From Bacillota bacterium (lineage in GTDB: Bacteria > Bacillota > Negativicutes > Sporomusales > Sporomusaceae), in contig JAEZVB010000002.1 in assembly GCA_023443285.1 (NCBI GenBank), positions 65,838 through 129,837 of the forward strand: 64,000 nt of DNA, read 5' to 3'. Positions 15,548-24,267 of this stretch are shown here, in pieces. Positions within the stretch are counted from its first letter, which is position 1. Each line of letters begins with the position of its first letter. The notes beneath the pieces are model-generated. The model was given only the letters and a program-made list of their open reading frames with translations. It had not been told where the DNA came from and did no database searches. Position numbers and translations under genes: made by a program.

Positions 15548-16678
15548 TTAGTTGGCCTCTTTAATGGCTGCTAACATTTCAGCAGGCGTAATCGGGTCAT
15601 TATTCCATTTTGCCAATGACACAACTTTGGTCTGACCAGCAACGATGCGTTCTACTTCATCTACATACTGACCGTAGTTAAGTTCGGCCACAATAATGGT
15701 TTTGACTTTTTTAGCCAACGCTTTAAGCTGTTTTTCCGGTGACGGCCAAATGGTAATGGGGCGGAATAAACCGGCCTTGATACCCTGCTCACGCGCCATC
15801 TCGATGGCAGCATATGCGGTACGTGCTGTACCACCGAAAGCTACAACGGCAATCTCGGCATCGTCAAGCTGCTGTTCTTCAAAGGTAACAATATCGTCAA
15901 TATGATCATCAATTTTGGTATGGAGTCTGGCAATCAGTTCATGGGACGTGCTATTGGCACCACTGGGGAAACCGGTATAATCATGAGCTAGTCCGGTAAC
16001 ATGGAAACGATAGCCGTCACCATAGGCTGGCATAGGCGGTACGCCGTCAGCTTCGGGTTTGTAAGGTAAAAACTCTCCTGGCGGCAAGGTAGGTTTTTTT
16101 CGGTTAACAATTGTCAGACTGTCAGGATCGGGAATCTCAATTTTTTCGCGCATATGTCCAACAATTTCGTCCAGCAGTAGGACTACCGGAGTGCGGTATT
16201 TCTCGGCAAGATTAAAGGCCTCAACCGTCAGAGTGAAACATTCAGGCACACTGGACGGACTGAGTGCAATAACACCTCTGTCGCCATGCGAACCCCAACG
16301 GGCTTGCATAATATCGGCCTGCGCCGGTGATGTCGGCTGACCGGTACTGGGGCCAACCCGTTGCACGTTGACAATAACACACGGAACCTCAGCCATAGAT
16401 GCATAGCCAATTAATTCTTGTTTTAATGAAAAGCCAGGACCGCTGGTAGCTGTCAGGGATTTCACCCCGGTTAACGCAGCACCAATAGTTGCCGCCATAC
16501 CGGCAATTTCGTCTTCCATTTGAATAAAGCTGCCGCCGACCTGTGGCAACCGTTTGGCCAACTGTTCCGCCACCTCGGTGGAAGGTGTTATTGGATAGCC
16601 GGCGAAAAACCTGGCTCCGGCCGCAAGCGCGCCTTCGGCACAGGCACTATTCCCCTGCATTAGTAATGCTTTTGCCAT
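15548..16678 (-). CDS. korA: 2-oxoacid:ferredoxin oxidoreductase, alpha subunit
   Basis: A 376-residue alpha subunit. The start MAKALLMQGNSACAEGALAA, the YPITPSTEVAEQLAKRLP segment and GAALTGVKSLTATSGPGFSL are standard for KorA. The C-terminal part (AEIAVVAFGGTARTAYAAIE and later) is the transketolase C-like domain. ATG 16678 has a GGAGG site. It pairs with the beta and gamma subunits downstream and the small ferredoxin subunit upstream, giving the usual D-A-B-C order. Confidence 0.93.
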   Translation of the reverse strand: MAKALLMQGNSACAEGALAAGARFFAGYPITPSTEVAEQLAKRLPQVGGSFIQMEDEIAGMAATIGAALTGVKSLTATSGPGFSLKQELIGYASMAEVPCVIVNVQRVGPSTGQPTSPAQADIMQARWGSHGDRGVIALSPSSVPECFTLTVEAFNLAEKYRTPVVLLLDEIVGHMREKIEIPDPDSLTIVNRKKPTLPPGEFLPYKPEADGVPPMPAYGDGYRFHVTGLAHDYTGFPSGANSTSHELIARLHTKIDDHIDDIVTFEEQQLDDAEIAVVAFGGTARTAYAAIEMAREQGIKAGLFRPITIWPSPEKQLKALAKKVKTIIVAELNYGQYVDEVERIVAGQTKVVSLAKWNNDPITPAEMLAAIKEAN

Positions 16679-16697
16679 AAGTACATTCCTCCGTTCG

Positions 16698-16889
16698 TTA
16701 TTGTTCTTTATCGGGAATTACATAGATCGCATAATCCGGGCATCTAAGCTCACATTGCCCGCAAGCTACGCAATCATCAGGATTGGCAACCTCAATCTTA
16801 CCAAGTTCATCAAGCTTGAGTACCTTTTTTGGGCAAAATTCCACACAGATTCCACAACCTTTGCAATACTTGGGTACGGTCTTTAGCAT
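16698..16889 (-). CDS. korD: 2-oxoacid:ferredoxin oxidoreductase, ferredoxin-type delta subunit
   Basis: A 63-residue double-cluster ferredoxin with CKGCGICVEFCP and CVACGQCELRCP, enough for two 4Fe-4S clusters. ATG 16889 is chosen because GGGGAGGAAC lies six bases upstream; an in-frame start at 16928 lies just after the preceding gene and would add an unrelated leader. As the fourth subunit of the oxidoreductase it carries electrons from the TPP centre to free ferredoxin. Confidence 0.9.
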   Translation of the reverse strand: MLKTVPKYCKGCGICVEFCPKKVLKLDELGKIEVANPDDCVACGQCELRCPDYAIYVIPDKEQ

Positions 16890-16930
16890 TTTTGTTCCTC
16901 CCCCTATATACTCTTTTCCAGCAAGCACAG

Positions 16931-18307
16931 TTAAGCGGTAAATAGCTTACCGGGATTTAATAGTTCCTTAGGATCAATAACCTGTTTTAACTGTTTGCCA
17001 ACAGCAAAGCCGGTTTCTCCTGTTTCCCATTTTAAGAACGGTGCTTTCATATAGCCGATACCATGTTCACCTGACAGCGTACCACCAAGGTCTAAGGCCG
17101 CTTTGAACAGTTCCTCAACAGCTTGTTCTACCCGTTCCATTTCCTCATGGTCATGCTTATTGCTTAAAATGTTGGGATGAAGATTACCGTCGCCGGCATG
17201 TCCAAATATAACCATTTTGAGGTTGTATTTTTGGGCAATTTCGCGCAGACGGCGAACCATGGCAGGAATCTGACTGCGTGGTACAGTAGCATCTTCCGAA
17301 ATCTTCGTCGGATTAATTTTGCCGCATGCCGGCGAAATAGCCCGGCGGGCGCGCCACAGTTTATCCATATCTGCCGGCGTGGAAGCGGCCTGAATTTCGG
17401 TCGCACCACATTGTTTACACACTTTCATAACCTGTTCGGCCTGTCTGACAATGGCAGCCGCACTGCCATCCACTTCAATTAAAAGAATGGCTTCTGCACT
17501 CACCGGCAGACCTACTTTGAGATGATCTTCCACCGCACGAATTGTCAGGTTATCCATAATTTCCAAGGTGGTTGGTATGATGCCGGAAGCAATCATTTCA
17601 CTTACCGTGCGGGCAGCATCATCCAAGCTGTCAAAAATCGCCAACAGCGTTTGTTTGGCACTTGGTTTATCAACAAGCTTCAAATAAATCTTGGTAACAA
17701 TACCTAACGTTCCCTCAGAACCAACAAGCAGCATACCCCAATCCGGACCAGCCATCTCACTGTCAAATTTGTTGCCTAGCTCAACTACACTGCCGTCTGG
17801 TAAGACTACTTCCATCCCCAGCACATAATCCCGAGTAATACCATACTTAACCCCCCTAGGTCCACCAGCACATTCGGCAATATTGCCGCCCATGGTTGAG
17901 GTTTTGGCACTAGCCGGATCAGGTGGATAAAAAAGCCCCGCTTGGGTTACGGCATTAACAAAATTCTCGGTAATTACGCCAGTCTCAACGATTGCTACCC
18001 GGTTTGCCGTATCAATATCAATAATTTTGTTAAGGCGGGTTAATACAAGACTAATGCCACCTTTTACCGGAACAGCCCCACCGGACAAACCAGTGGCCGC
18101 ACCTCTGGCCGTCAGCGGCACATTGTATTTGCCTGCCAGCTTGACAATAGCGACAATGTCCTCCACACTACCTGGTTTAACGACCACATCAGGGAGAAAA
18201 TCCCGAAAGGTAGCATCAAATGAATAACAAATCCTGTCTTCCAGCTGATCCATAACATATTGAGCACCAACCAAGCCTTTTAACTCAGCAATTATTTGCT
18301 GCTGCAT
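16931..18307 (-). CDS. glcD: FAD-linked 2-hydroxyacid dehydrogenase (GlcD-like)
   Basis: A 458-residue protein of the FAD-binding type 4/PCMH family: LTARGAATGLSGGAVPVKGG, then PPDPASAKTSTMGGNIAECAGGPRGVKYG for flavin binding, and the C-terminal GHAGDGNLHPNIL and SGEHGIGYMK motifs of the glycolate oxidase/D-lactate dehydrogenase cap. It oxidises a 2-hydroxyacid (glycolate or D-lactate likely). It lies in an operon with Fe-S and second FAD subunits, the GlcDEF arrangement. The start has an AGGAGGG site. Glycolate and lactate cannot be told apart by reading. Confidence 0.88.
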   Translation of the reverse strand: MQQQIIAELKGLVGAQYVMDQLEDRICYSFDATFRDFLPDVVVKPGSVEDIVAIVKLAGKYNVPLTARGAATGLSGGAVPVKGGISLVLTRLNKIIDIDTANRVAIVETGVITENFVNAVTQAGLFYPPDPASAKTSTMGGNIAECAGGPRGVKYGITRDYVLGMEVVLPDGSVVELGNKFDSEMAGPDWGMLLVGSEGTLGIVTKIYLKLVDKPSAKQTLLAIFDSLDDAARTVSEMIASGIIPTTLEIMDNLTIRAVEDHLKVGLPVSAEAILLIEVDGSAAAIVRQAEQVMKVCKQCGATEIQAASTPADMDKLWRARRAISPACGKINPTKISEDATVPRSQIPAMVRRLREIAQKYNLKMVIFGHAGDGNLHPNILSNKHDHEEMERVEQAVEELFKAALDLGGTLSGEHGIGYMKAPFLKWETGETGFAVGKQLKQVIDPKELLNPGKLFTA

Positions 18308-18319
18308 TTTCTCACCCTC

Positions 18320-19588
18320 CTATTCCAGGCCGTAAGCCTTAGCAATAATTTCAGCTGTGTGCAATACCTTCATGTTACTGTTACGTTGACCTAAACCATC
18401 GGTAATGTGCATCCGGCAAGCCGAACACCCGGTTGCCAGGATAGTAGCGCCTGTCTTTTCCGCATTGTCGAGTTTCCAGTCATTGATAGTACGGGAAATT
18501 TCATAGTGAGCCATGCTAAAAGTGCCGCCTGCGCCGCAGCATTTGGCAGCATCTTTCATTTCGGCATATTCCACACCAGGAATGGCCTGCAATAACTGCC
18601 GTGGTTCTTTTGAGACCCCCATGCCCCGAACAAGATGACAAGGGTCATGATAAGTTATTTTAGCTTTTACCTCACGCAAATCCTGCTTAATTCCCTTTTC
18701 TACAACAAATTCTGTAATATCTTTGACTTTTTTTGATAGTTTCTCCCATAACTGTTTAATTTCGGAATTGCCAATAATAGCGCCGTATTCGTGTTTCAAA
18801 GCTGCACCACAAGACGCACAGCCTGTGATAATAACATCATAATTTCCGGCAGCCAGCAGCTTGACATTCTCTTCTGCCAAATGCCGTCCTACCTGGTAAT
18901 CACCGGAAGTAAAGGCCGGCGTACCACAGCAGCTTTGCTTGGCTGGAATAACCACCTCGGCATCATGCGCTTTGAGTATTTTTACAATGGCTTCACCTGC
19001 TTCGGGATAAATGTAATTTAGCATGCAGCCTGTGTAAAAGGCCACTTTAAGCTTAGGTGAAGCTACTGTATTCACTTCCGGCAAGCGGGTTCGCAGGGGC
19101 GAATTTGCTAAAGGCGGGATAATTCGCCGCTGGCTAAGTCCGGCACTGGGCATGGGAATACGCGCCAGCTTTCCCCGCCCGTTAGGGGCTTCTTTAAAAA
19201 CAACACCCTGAAATACCGAACCCATTTTAAGTCCCAGGTCAAACAACTTGCGATATGTCAGGCCGGTAAAAGCAAGTTTTTTCGTTAGCGGCAAGCCGTT
19301 CTGATCAGCCAGCATCTTTCTGGCGCTTAAGAACAGCTCATCGGTTTTTACACCTGACGGACAGCCAATTACACAAGCCTTGCATAATAAGCATTTGCCC
19401 ATTCGCTGTTGTAGTTCATGCGTTAGCGGTAATTTGCCTTCGCTAACGGCTTCCAAGAGCTTAACTTTGCCTCTGGCAGTGGTATTTTCATTATCGGCAG
19501 CTTGAAATACCGGACAAACGGAGCGGCAGGTACCACAGCGAATACATTTAACCAGTTGTTTTTGCCAGGCTTCATATTTACTATCCAT
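18320..19588 (-). CDS. glcF: Fe-S subunit of 2-hydroxyacid oxidase (GlcF-like)
   Basis: A 422-residue protein. Two N-terminal 4Fe-4S motifs, CIRCGTCRSVCPVF and CLLCKACVIGCPSG, are followed by two CCG domains: CCGTPAFTSGDY with ASCGA, and CCGAGGTFSM with GCSACRM. This is the electron-transfer subunit of glycolate oxidase and related complexes, passing electrons from the flavin subunits to a membrane or soluble acceptor. Its ATG follows the TAA of glcE directly (TAAATG), showing translational coupling. Confidence 0.9.
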   Translation of the reverse strand: MDSKYEAWQKQLVKCIRCGTCRSVCPVFQAADNENTTARGKVKLLEAVSEGKLPLTHELQQRMGKCLLCKACVIGCPSGVKTDELFLSARKMLADQNGLPLTKKLAFTGLTYRKLFDLGLKMGSVFQGVVFKEAPNGRGKLARIPMPSAGLSQRRIIPPLANSPLRTRLPEVNTVASPKLKVAFYTGCMLNYIYPEAGEAIVKILKAHDAEVVIPAKQSCCGTPAFTSGDYQVGRHLAEENVKLLAAGNYDVIITGCASCGAALKHEYGAIIGNSEIKQLWEKLSKKVKDITEFVVEKGIKQDLREVKAKITYHDPCHLVRGMGVSKEPRQLLQAIPGVEYAEMKDAAKCCGAGGTFSMAHYEISRTINDWKLDNAEKTGATILATGCSACRMHITDGLGQRNSNMKVLHTAEIIAKAYGLE

Positions 19589-20752
19589 TTAGTTCACCCC
19601 CCGAGTCATTGGGCGATTCAATATCTGTTTGGGATCTAAGCTACGTTTGGCTCGCTCCTCAAGTTCTGCCAAAACACCGCTTTGGCATTTGCCGGTAAGA
19701 CGGTCATATTTACCGGAGGAGATGCCGCCAACTTGTTTAACAGCCGTAAGAGCGGCTTCCATAAACGCATCGTCTGGCTGCGACGCCGCAAACGCGATAT
19801 TTAGCTTGCCTTCTGATATCTGACCAAATAAACCGGCCTTAACACCACGGTCTTTGGTTATTTGATAAAATGCCCGGATGAATTCTCCCTGACTGGTAAA
19901 CGCCATTTTATATTCATCAGTTACGATATACTTATCAGCAGACTGATATAGAGTAGTCCACTTAGCTGGCATTTGTCCGCTGCCCTCGTAGGACTCTCGG
20001 ATGGCGCCGCCATGTTTCTTACTCAGTGCTGCCGCATTTTGATATTGTTCGGCTACTTCTTCCTGTAAACCATCAAATTCCAGCATAAGCAGTTCATCTT
20101 GCAGATCATTTTGGAAAATATCCTGAACCTGGCGGTCAACCCACTGCAAATACGCAGGAACTACCCGGCTTTCCTTCAAATCCTTAACAAAAGCTAATAA
20201 TTCTTCCACACCGTCAAACGTGATTGCCATACCTTTACGCGTCTCAGGCAGCGGCAGTAGTTTCAACAGAAATTTGACGGTAATGCCATAATCGGTATAG
20301 GGTGCATTAAAAAAGCGAGTGAAGTCATAACCGGTAACATTTTTGACTGTCTTTCCACCGGTCTTTAATAACTCACCGGTTGGCAGCACAAGCTCCGAGC
20401 CCATCAAGAAATGCTTGGCGCTCCCATATTTTAAGCTGGACAAATTTGCACAGCCTTCATAAAAAAATTGTCCTATCGTTTTTTCATGGTAAAACGGGGT
20501 ATCTGCAGGCAGAAAACGCAAGCCCTGCTGTGCTAAGCTAGCGGCCAACGTCCCGAGCTTAACACCTGGTCTGACAGTTGCAACAAGATTAGCCGCATCT
20601 ATTTCCAAAATCTCATCTAATTTTCCAAGGTTGACAGTTATTCCGGTTGTCAGACCTTGCCGATACACATATACAGGACTTTCCGTATCAGATGCTGTCC
20701 GTAACAAGTGCTGCAATTCCTCAACAGACTGAGGATACACTGGTTGGTTCAC
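19589..20752 (-). CDS. glcE: FAD-binding subunit of 2-hydroxyacid oxidase (GlcE-like)
   Basis: A 387-residue FAD-binding protein, shorter than GlcD. It has the PCMH-type segment VATVRPGVKLGTLAASLAQQ, FFYEGCANLSSLKYGSAKHF and GGKTVKNVTGYDFTRFF typical of GlcE. It starts at GTG 20752, seven bases after AGGAGG. First gene of the seven-gene unit running to 14187. Together GlcD-E-F would oxidise glycolate/lactate, while the Kor genes downstream would process a 2-oxoacid. Confidence 0.85.
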   Translation of the reverse strand: MNQPVYPQSVEELQHLLRTASDTESPVYVYRQGLTTGITVNLGKLDEILEIDAANLVATVRPGVKLGTLAASLAQQGLRFLPADTPFYHEKTIGQFFYEGCANLSSLKYGSAKHFLMGSELVLPTGELLKTGGKTVKNVTGYDFTRFFNAPYTDYGITVKFLLKLLPLPETRKGMAITFDGVEELLAFVKDLKESRVVPAYLQWVDRQVQDIFQNDLQDELLMLEFDGLQEEVAEQYQNAAALSKKHGGAIRESYEGSGQMPAKWTTLYQSADKYIVTDEYKMAFTSQGEFIRAFYQITKDRGVKAGLFGQISEGKLNIAFAASQPDDAFMEAALTAVKQVGGISSGKYDRLTGKCQSGVLAELEERAKRSLDPKQILNRPMTRGVN

Positions 20753-20897
20753 ATAAATACCTCCTTTACTACCTTTCTAATACTAGCCTAGCTGCTTATT
20801 ACTAAACACGAAACCTATTTACGACGAAACGCGGGAATTTGGTGACAAACCCCTAGAAATTGTCCACAAAAGATTTGCACCCCGGCAAGCTCGTTCT

Positions 20898-20935
20898 CAC
20901 AAGGCAGCCGTACCTTTCGGTACGGCTGCCTTGTG
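20898..20935. repeat. Perfect 17-bp stem-loop in the glcE-serA gap
   Basis: The gap 20753-21052 holds no gene. A perfect 17-bp inverted repeat (20898-20914 with 20919-20935) has a four-base loop, which reads GAAA (a GNRA tetraloop) on the minus strand. It lies 118 bases after the serA stop. Neither strand has a good T-run after it (plus: TTTAAGATTTTAG), so it is either a weak terminator or an mRNA 3'-end stabiliser. Confidence 0.55.
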
Positions 20936-21052
20936 TTTAAGATTTTAGTTGGTAGCCACATCAAGTGCTAATTACATCCACCTGCTGCTGCAAAATTATG
21001 CATTATAAAGTGTGGCAATTTATCCGATGACTAACCCGCTCTAAGACTCCAT

Positions 21053-22633
21053 TTATATTTTTACAAGGTTGACCCGCAAAATCCCATCCACGCCGCTAAG
21101 GAAATCTAAGGTATCTTGAGTGACCTCGGAATCAACAGCTAATATCATCATCGCCTTCTGCACAGCGGCGTTCCGGCCAAGCTGCATTGTGGCAATATTA
21201 ACCTTAGCAACCCCCAGCAGTGTTCCCAATTGTCCCACTACCCCTGGTTTATCCAAGTTTTCGGCAACCAGCATGTAAGGAGTGGGGTTAACATCAAATT
21301 CGAAACCATTGATATCGACAATTCTTAGTTCCCCAAGACCAAAGGTGGTGCCGCTAATGGTAAACACTTTGCCTTTGGATATAACCTTGAGCGTAAGCAA
21401 CGTCAGGTAATTGCCAACAGTAGTTTCTTTGCTTTCGGTAACAGTAACGCCACGGCTTTTGGCAATAACATTAGCATTTACATAATTTATTTTCTCTTTT
21501 AGAACTGGTTCAAACAGACCTTTCAAAATAGCCAGTGAGATAACCGAAGTTTCTAATGCCGCTACCTCGCCTCGATATATAATCTCAACTTTTTCAATAG
21601 CTTCCTTCTCTAATTGGTAATACATCTTACCCATGGTTTCGCCTAATTTTAAATAGGATTTGATAATATCAAATTCCTGCATCGGCAGAGTAGGCAGATT
21701 AACCGCGTTAGGTACGATTTCGCCGCGCAGCGAGGAAATTACTTCTTGCGCCACCGTTATACCGACATTATCCTGCGCCTCAACCGTATCAGCGCCGGCA
21801 TGTGGCGTTATGATAACATTGTCACAATCGAGCAGCGGTGTAGTGGCATGGGGTTCTCCTTCCGGCACATCAATACCAACCCGCTTAACGATTTTTTCCT
21901 TCATGGCTTCGATTAGAGCGGTCTCATTTATAATGCCTGCCCGGGCACAATTGATAACAGTCAGGCCTTTTTTAGCGGCTTTAAATTGCTCTTTGCCAAT
22001 CATGCCGTAAGTCTCTTTGGTTTTGGGAGTATGCACTGTGAGAATATCGCATTGAGCCAGCAAATCTTCCAAGACTTCTTTCTTCTCTACGCCAAGCTTT
22101 TTGAAGTGGGCATCGCTAATATACGGATCATAGGCGATAATCTCCATCCCAAACGATTTTAAGCGGGTGGCTACCAAAGAGCCGATACGTCCCAAGCCGA
22201 CAATGCCAACGGTTTTACCCTGAAGTTCCATGCCTTTAAGGCCGGCGCGATCCCAAACCCGTTCTTGCAGTCTGTTGTGCAGTTGCGGGATATTACGGCA
22301 AGTTGCAAACAAGAGGCCAATGGTAAGTTCGGCCGCCGATACAACATTGGACTCGGGAGTATTAACAACGATAATCCCGCGCTTGGTGGCACCCTCCATC
22401 TCAATATTATCTACCCCATTGCCGGCACGTCCTACTACCTTTAACTTAGTGGCCTTTTGGTACAGTTCCTCATTCACTTTGGTATTACTTCTAACAATCA
22501 GGCCATCATATTCGCCAATAACCTTCAGCAATTCTTCCCGCGAAAGGCTTGTCTTTACGTCAACGGTAACGCCTTCTTTTGTAAGTCTTTCAATACCTTT
22601 TTGTGCAATTTGTTCAGAAACTAATACTTTCAT
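21053..22633 (-). CDS. serA: D-3-phosphoglycerate dehydrogenase
   Basis: A 526-residue long-form enzyme. It catalyses the first step of serine synthesis, 3-phosphoglycerate to phosphohydroxypyruvate with NAD. The substrate domain starts MKVLVSEQIAQKGIERL; the NAD-binding motif is GKTVGIVGLGRIGSLVA; the catalytic region has VINCARAGIINE and ITPHAGADTVEAQDN. After it come the allosteric (ASB) domain and a C-terminal ACT domain (YMLVAENLDKPGVVGQLGTL). Small differences from common forms: PHAGADT for PHLGAST and GIDVPEGEP for DVFEEEP. ATG 22633 follows GGAGG; ATG 22660 has no site. A T-box upstream supports the serine role. Confidence 0.93.
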   Translation of the reverse strand: MKVLVSEQIAQKGIERLTKEGVTVDVKTSLSREELLKVIGEYDGLIVRSNTKVNEELYQKATKLKVVGRAGNGVDNIEMEGATKRGIIVVNTPESNVVSAAELTIGLLFATCRNIPQLHNRLQERVWDRAGLKGMELQGKTVGIVGLGRIGSLVATRLKSFGMEIIAYDPYISDAHFKKLGVEKKEVLEDLLAQCDILTVHTPKTKETYGMIGKEQFKAAKKGLTVINCARAGIINETALIEAMKEKIVKRVGIDVPEGEPHATTPLLDCDNVIITPHAGADTVEAQDNVGITVAQEVISSLRGEIVPNAVNLPTLPMQEFDIIKSYLKLGETMGKMYYQLEKEAIEKVEIIYRGEVAALETSVISLAILKGLFEPVLKEKINYVNANVIAKSRGVTVTESKETTVGNYLTLLTLKVISKGKVFTISGTTFGLGELRIVDINGFEFDVNPTPYMLVAENLDKPGVVGQLGTLLGVAKVNIATMQLGRNAAVQKAMMILAVDSEVTQDTLDFLSGVDGILRVNLVKI

Positions 22634-22686
22634 GATCTTACCTCCATTTTTTGTATCCATTCTTTAGTTTTCTCTCAAAAGTAATA

Positions 22687-23000
22687 AAGAACTCACCCCA
22701 TATCCTTGGGGCGAGTTCTTACCCGCGTTGCCACCCAGCTTAGACCAAAATCAACATAAGCGTGGCATAAAAAGAAAAATAAAAAGTTCTCCATCCCTGT
22801 AGGGACGAGAACTATTCCCGCGTTGCCACCCATGTTGCCTTTCGGCCAACTTTAGCCGCTATAGTGGGCGGATCCCATCCTGATTCATCACCAGTCACTC
22901 CCAGGCGGAACCTTCTTGTTTAGCGAACGACTCGCACCAACCGTCGTCTCTCTGGACACCTTGCATTTGGCTTCCTGTTCATCATGTTAAATATTTTGTT
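22687..23000 (-). promoter_or_regulatory. T-box riboswitch of serA with duplicated antiterminator/terminator
   Basis: The minus-strand leader holds a Stem I region (22980-22880) followed by the conserved T-box GGGTGGCAACGCGGG (22831-22817) and a terminator stem (22812-22786) with TTTTTATTTTTC. A second T-box GGGTGGCAACGCGGG (22736-22722) and a second terminator stem (AAGAACTC at 22720, partner ending 22687) follow about 95 bases later, without a second Stem I. The leader reads uncharged tRNA, here presumably tRNA-Ser; TCC at 22909-22907 is a possible specifier, which I could not prove by folding. Regulates serA by transcription antitermination. Confidence 0.93.
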
Positions 23001-23006
23001 GAAATG

Positions 23007-23035
23007 ATTATATCGTGTATACAACTGTAAGTCAA
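23007..23035 (-). promoter_or_regulatory. Promoter of the serA T-box transcript
   Basis: On the minus strand TTGACT (23035-23030), a 17-base spacer and TATAAT (23012-23007). Transcription would begin near 23000, just before Stem I of the T-box. Confidence 0.85.
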
Positions 23036-23095
23036 GTGTATTTTTCAGGAGGTCATTGTTCCATTAGAAGTTTTTTGTCTCATACAATAAGCTCC

Positions 23096-23776
23096 TCATT
23101 CCTGATACCTTTTCAGGCTTTTCTCATCCTGAATAATAATGTGATGCTCGGCAAAATCAATAACTTTATCCTTTTTCATGGCACTTAACACCCGGCTCAC
23201 CGTCTCGCGGGTTGTCCCCACCAAATTGGCTAAATCCTGGCGCGTCATATCAACCGCAATCTGAACACCACCGGCAACCGGCTGGCCATACTGCCGTGCT
23301 AAGCGCATAAGGACTTGAGCCGTCCGCGAAAAAGTATCCGATAGAGCCAGCGTTCTTATCTTCATTTGCGCATGTATTAATTTTTTGCTCATAACCCGGA
23401 TAATATGCAAGGCAATACGAGTATTTTCTGCCACAACGTTTTCCAGGTCACTGTTTTTTATAATACCGATCACTGAGTCTTCAATGGCAACAGCAGTAGC
23501 CGGATAGGCTCCCCGGTTAAAAAGTAATACTTCAGCGAAAACCTCGCCAGATCCCAAAATATTGATAATATGTTCTCGTCCGTCCTGCGCCATCTGGACA
23601 ATTTTAACCTTACCGTTTTTTATATAGTGAAAGCCTTCGCCTGGCTCACCTTCCATAAAAATAATCATATTCTTCTTGTAGCGTCGTTCAATGGTCACCT
23701 TATTAATAGCAGCCAAATCAGCGGGAGGCAATTCTTCAAAAATCGGTATATTTTTCAAATACTCCAATTGCTGCAT
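23096..23776 (-). CDS. Crp/Fnr-family transcriptional regulator
   Basis: A 226-residue regulator. A cyclic-nucleotide-binding-like beta-roll (about 10-120, with IIFMEGEPGEGFHYIKNGKVK) is followed by the dimer helix and a Crp-type helix-turn-helix (DMTRQDLANLVGTTRETVSR). No N-terminal cysteine cluster for an Fnr-type Fe-S centre is present, so it is not an oxygen-sensing Fnr of the E. coli type. ATG 23776 follows AGGAGAG; the frame extends upstream but without a ribosome site. TGTGAT-N4-ATCACA-like boxes at 24142 and 30545 are possible targets. Confidence 0.88.
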   Translation of the reverse strand: MQQLEYLKNIPIFEELPPADLAAINKVTIERRYKKNMIIFMEGEPGEGFHYIKNGKVKIVQMAQDGREHIINILGSGEVFAEVLLFNRGAYPATAVAIEDSVIGIIKNSDLENVVAENTRIALHIIRVMSKKLIHAQMKIRTLALSDTFSRTAQVLMRLARQYGQPVAGGVQIAVDMTRQDLANLVGTTRETVSRVLSAMKKDKVIDFAEHHIIIQDEKSLKRYQE

Positions 23777-23841
23777 GTCACGCTCTCCTCTCACCCCAAC
23801 ATAGCCGATCCCATTTATATCCTCTACTGTTATTATAGCTG

Positions 23842-23870
23842 AAAAAGTCCAGCTCGCAAGCCGGACTTTT
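23842..23870 (-). terminator. Intrinsic terminator of the ferredoxin gene
   Basis: On the minus strand AAAAGTCCGGCT and AGCTGGACTTTTT form a stem around GCG, ending in TTTTT, just after the ferredoxin stop and before the Crp/Fnr gene. Confidence 0.75.
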
Positions 23871-23888
23871 GTCACCACTAGGAAAATA

Positions 23889-24062
23889 CTACTCACCTGG
23901 GCTGATTGCTCCTACCGGACAAACGGCTGCGCAAGCGCTACAGTCAATGCACAGACCTGGATCAATTTCATATTGGCTATCGCCTTCTGAAATTGCCTCG
24001 ACCGGGCAAACCGGCGCGCATGCACCGCATTTGACGCATTCAGAGTTAATTTTATATGCCAT
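23889..24062 (-). CDS. 2[4Fe-4S] ferredoxin, clostridial type
   Basis: A 57-residue ferredoxin. The protein begins MAYKINSECVKCGACAPVCP and its second cluster motif is CIDCSACAAVCP, giving eight cysteines for two 4Fe-4S clusters. This is the standard small clostridial ferredoxin, a soluble electron carrier for enzymes such as the 2-oxoacid oxidoreductase encoded nearby. ATG 24062 follows GGGAGGATAAACT. It is a single-gene unit ending at the terminator at 23842. Confidence 0.95.
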   Translation of the reverse strand: MAYKINSECVKCGACAPVCPVEAISEGDSQYEIDPGLCIDCSACAAVCPVGAISPGE

Positions 24063-24141
24063 AGTTTATCCTCCCTTCTTTAGTTACTGGCCGTCTTGCG
24101 ACGTCCCTAACTTAACTATACTCGCAACATGCATCTGAGTC

Positions 24142-24157
24142 TGTGATTAATATCATG
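24142..24157. promoter_or_regulatory. Crp-like palindrome between ferredoxin and GH26 genes
   Basis: TGTGATTAATATCATG is close to the TGTGA-N6-TCACA consensus of Crp-family regulators, with two mismatches in the right arm. It lies between two divergent genes, close to the Crp/Fnr gene. Confidence 0.35.
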
Positions 24158-24221
24158 TATGTAGTATCTGCAAATCGACCAGCTTTTAAGAACATACTCA
24201 CAAGGAAAATGTTGCTTTTTA

Positions 24222-24230
24222 TGATATAAT
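24222..24230 (+). promoter_or_regulatory. Extended -10 promoter of the GH26-like gene
   Basis: TGATATAAT: a perfect TATAAT at 24225-24230 with TG one base upstream. There is no good -35 box, which the extended -10 may compensate for. Confidence 0.55.
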
Positions 24231-24267
24231 TAAATATATTTTTAACCAAATTAAAGGAGAAATGCTC

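Noticed and set aside
22687..22760. Second T-box considered as an independent riboswitch
   Set aside because: There is no room for a complete Stem I between the first terminator and the second T-box.
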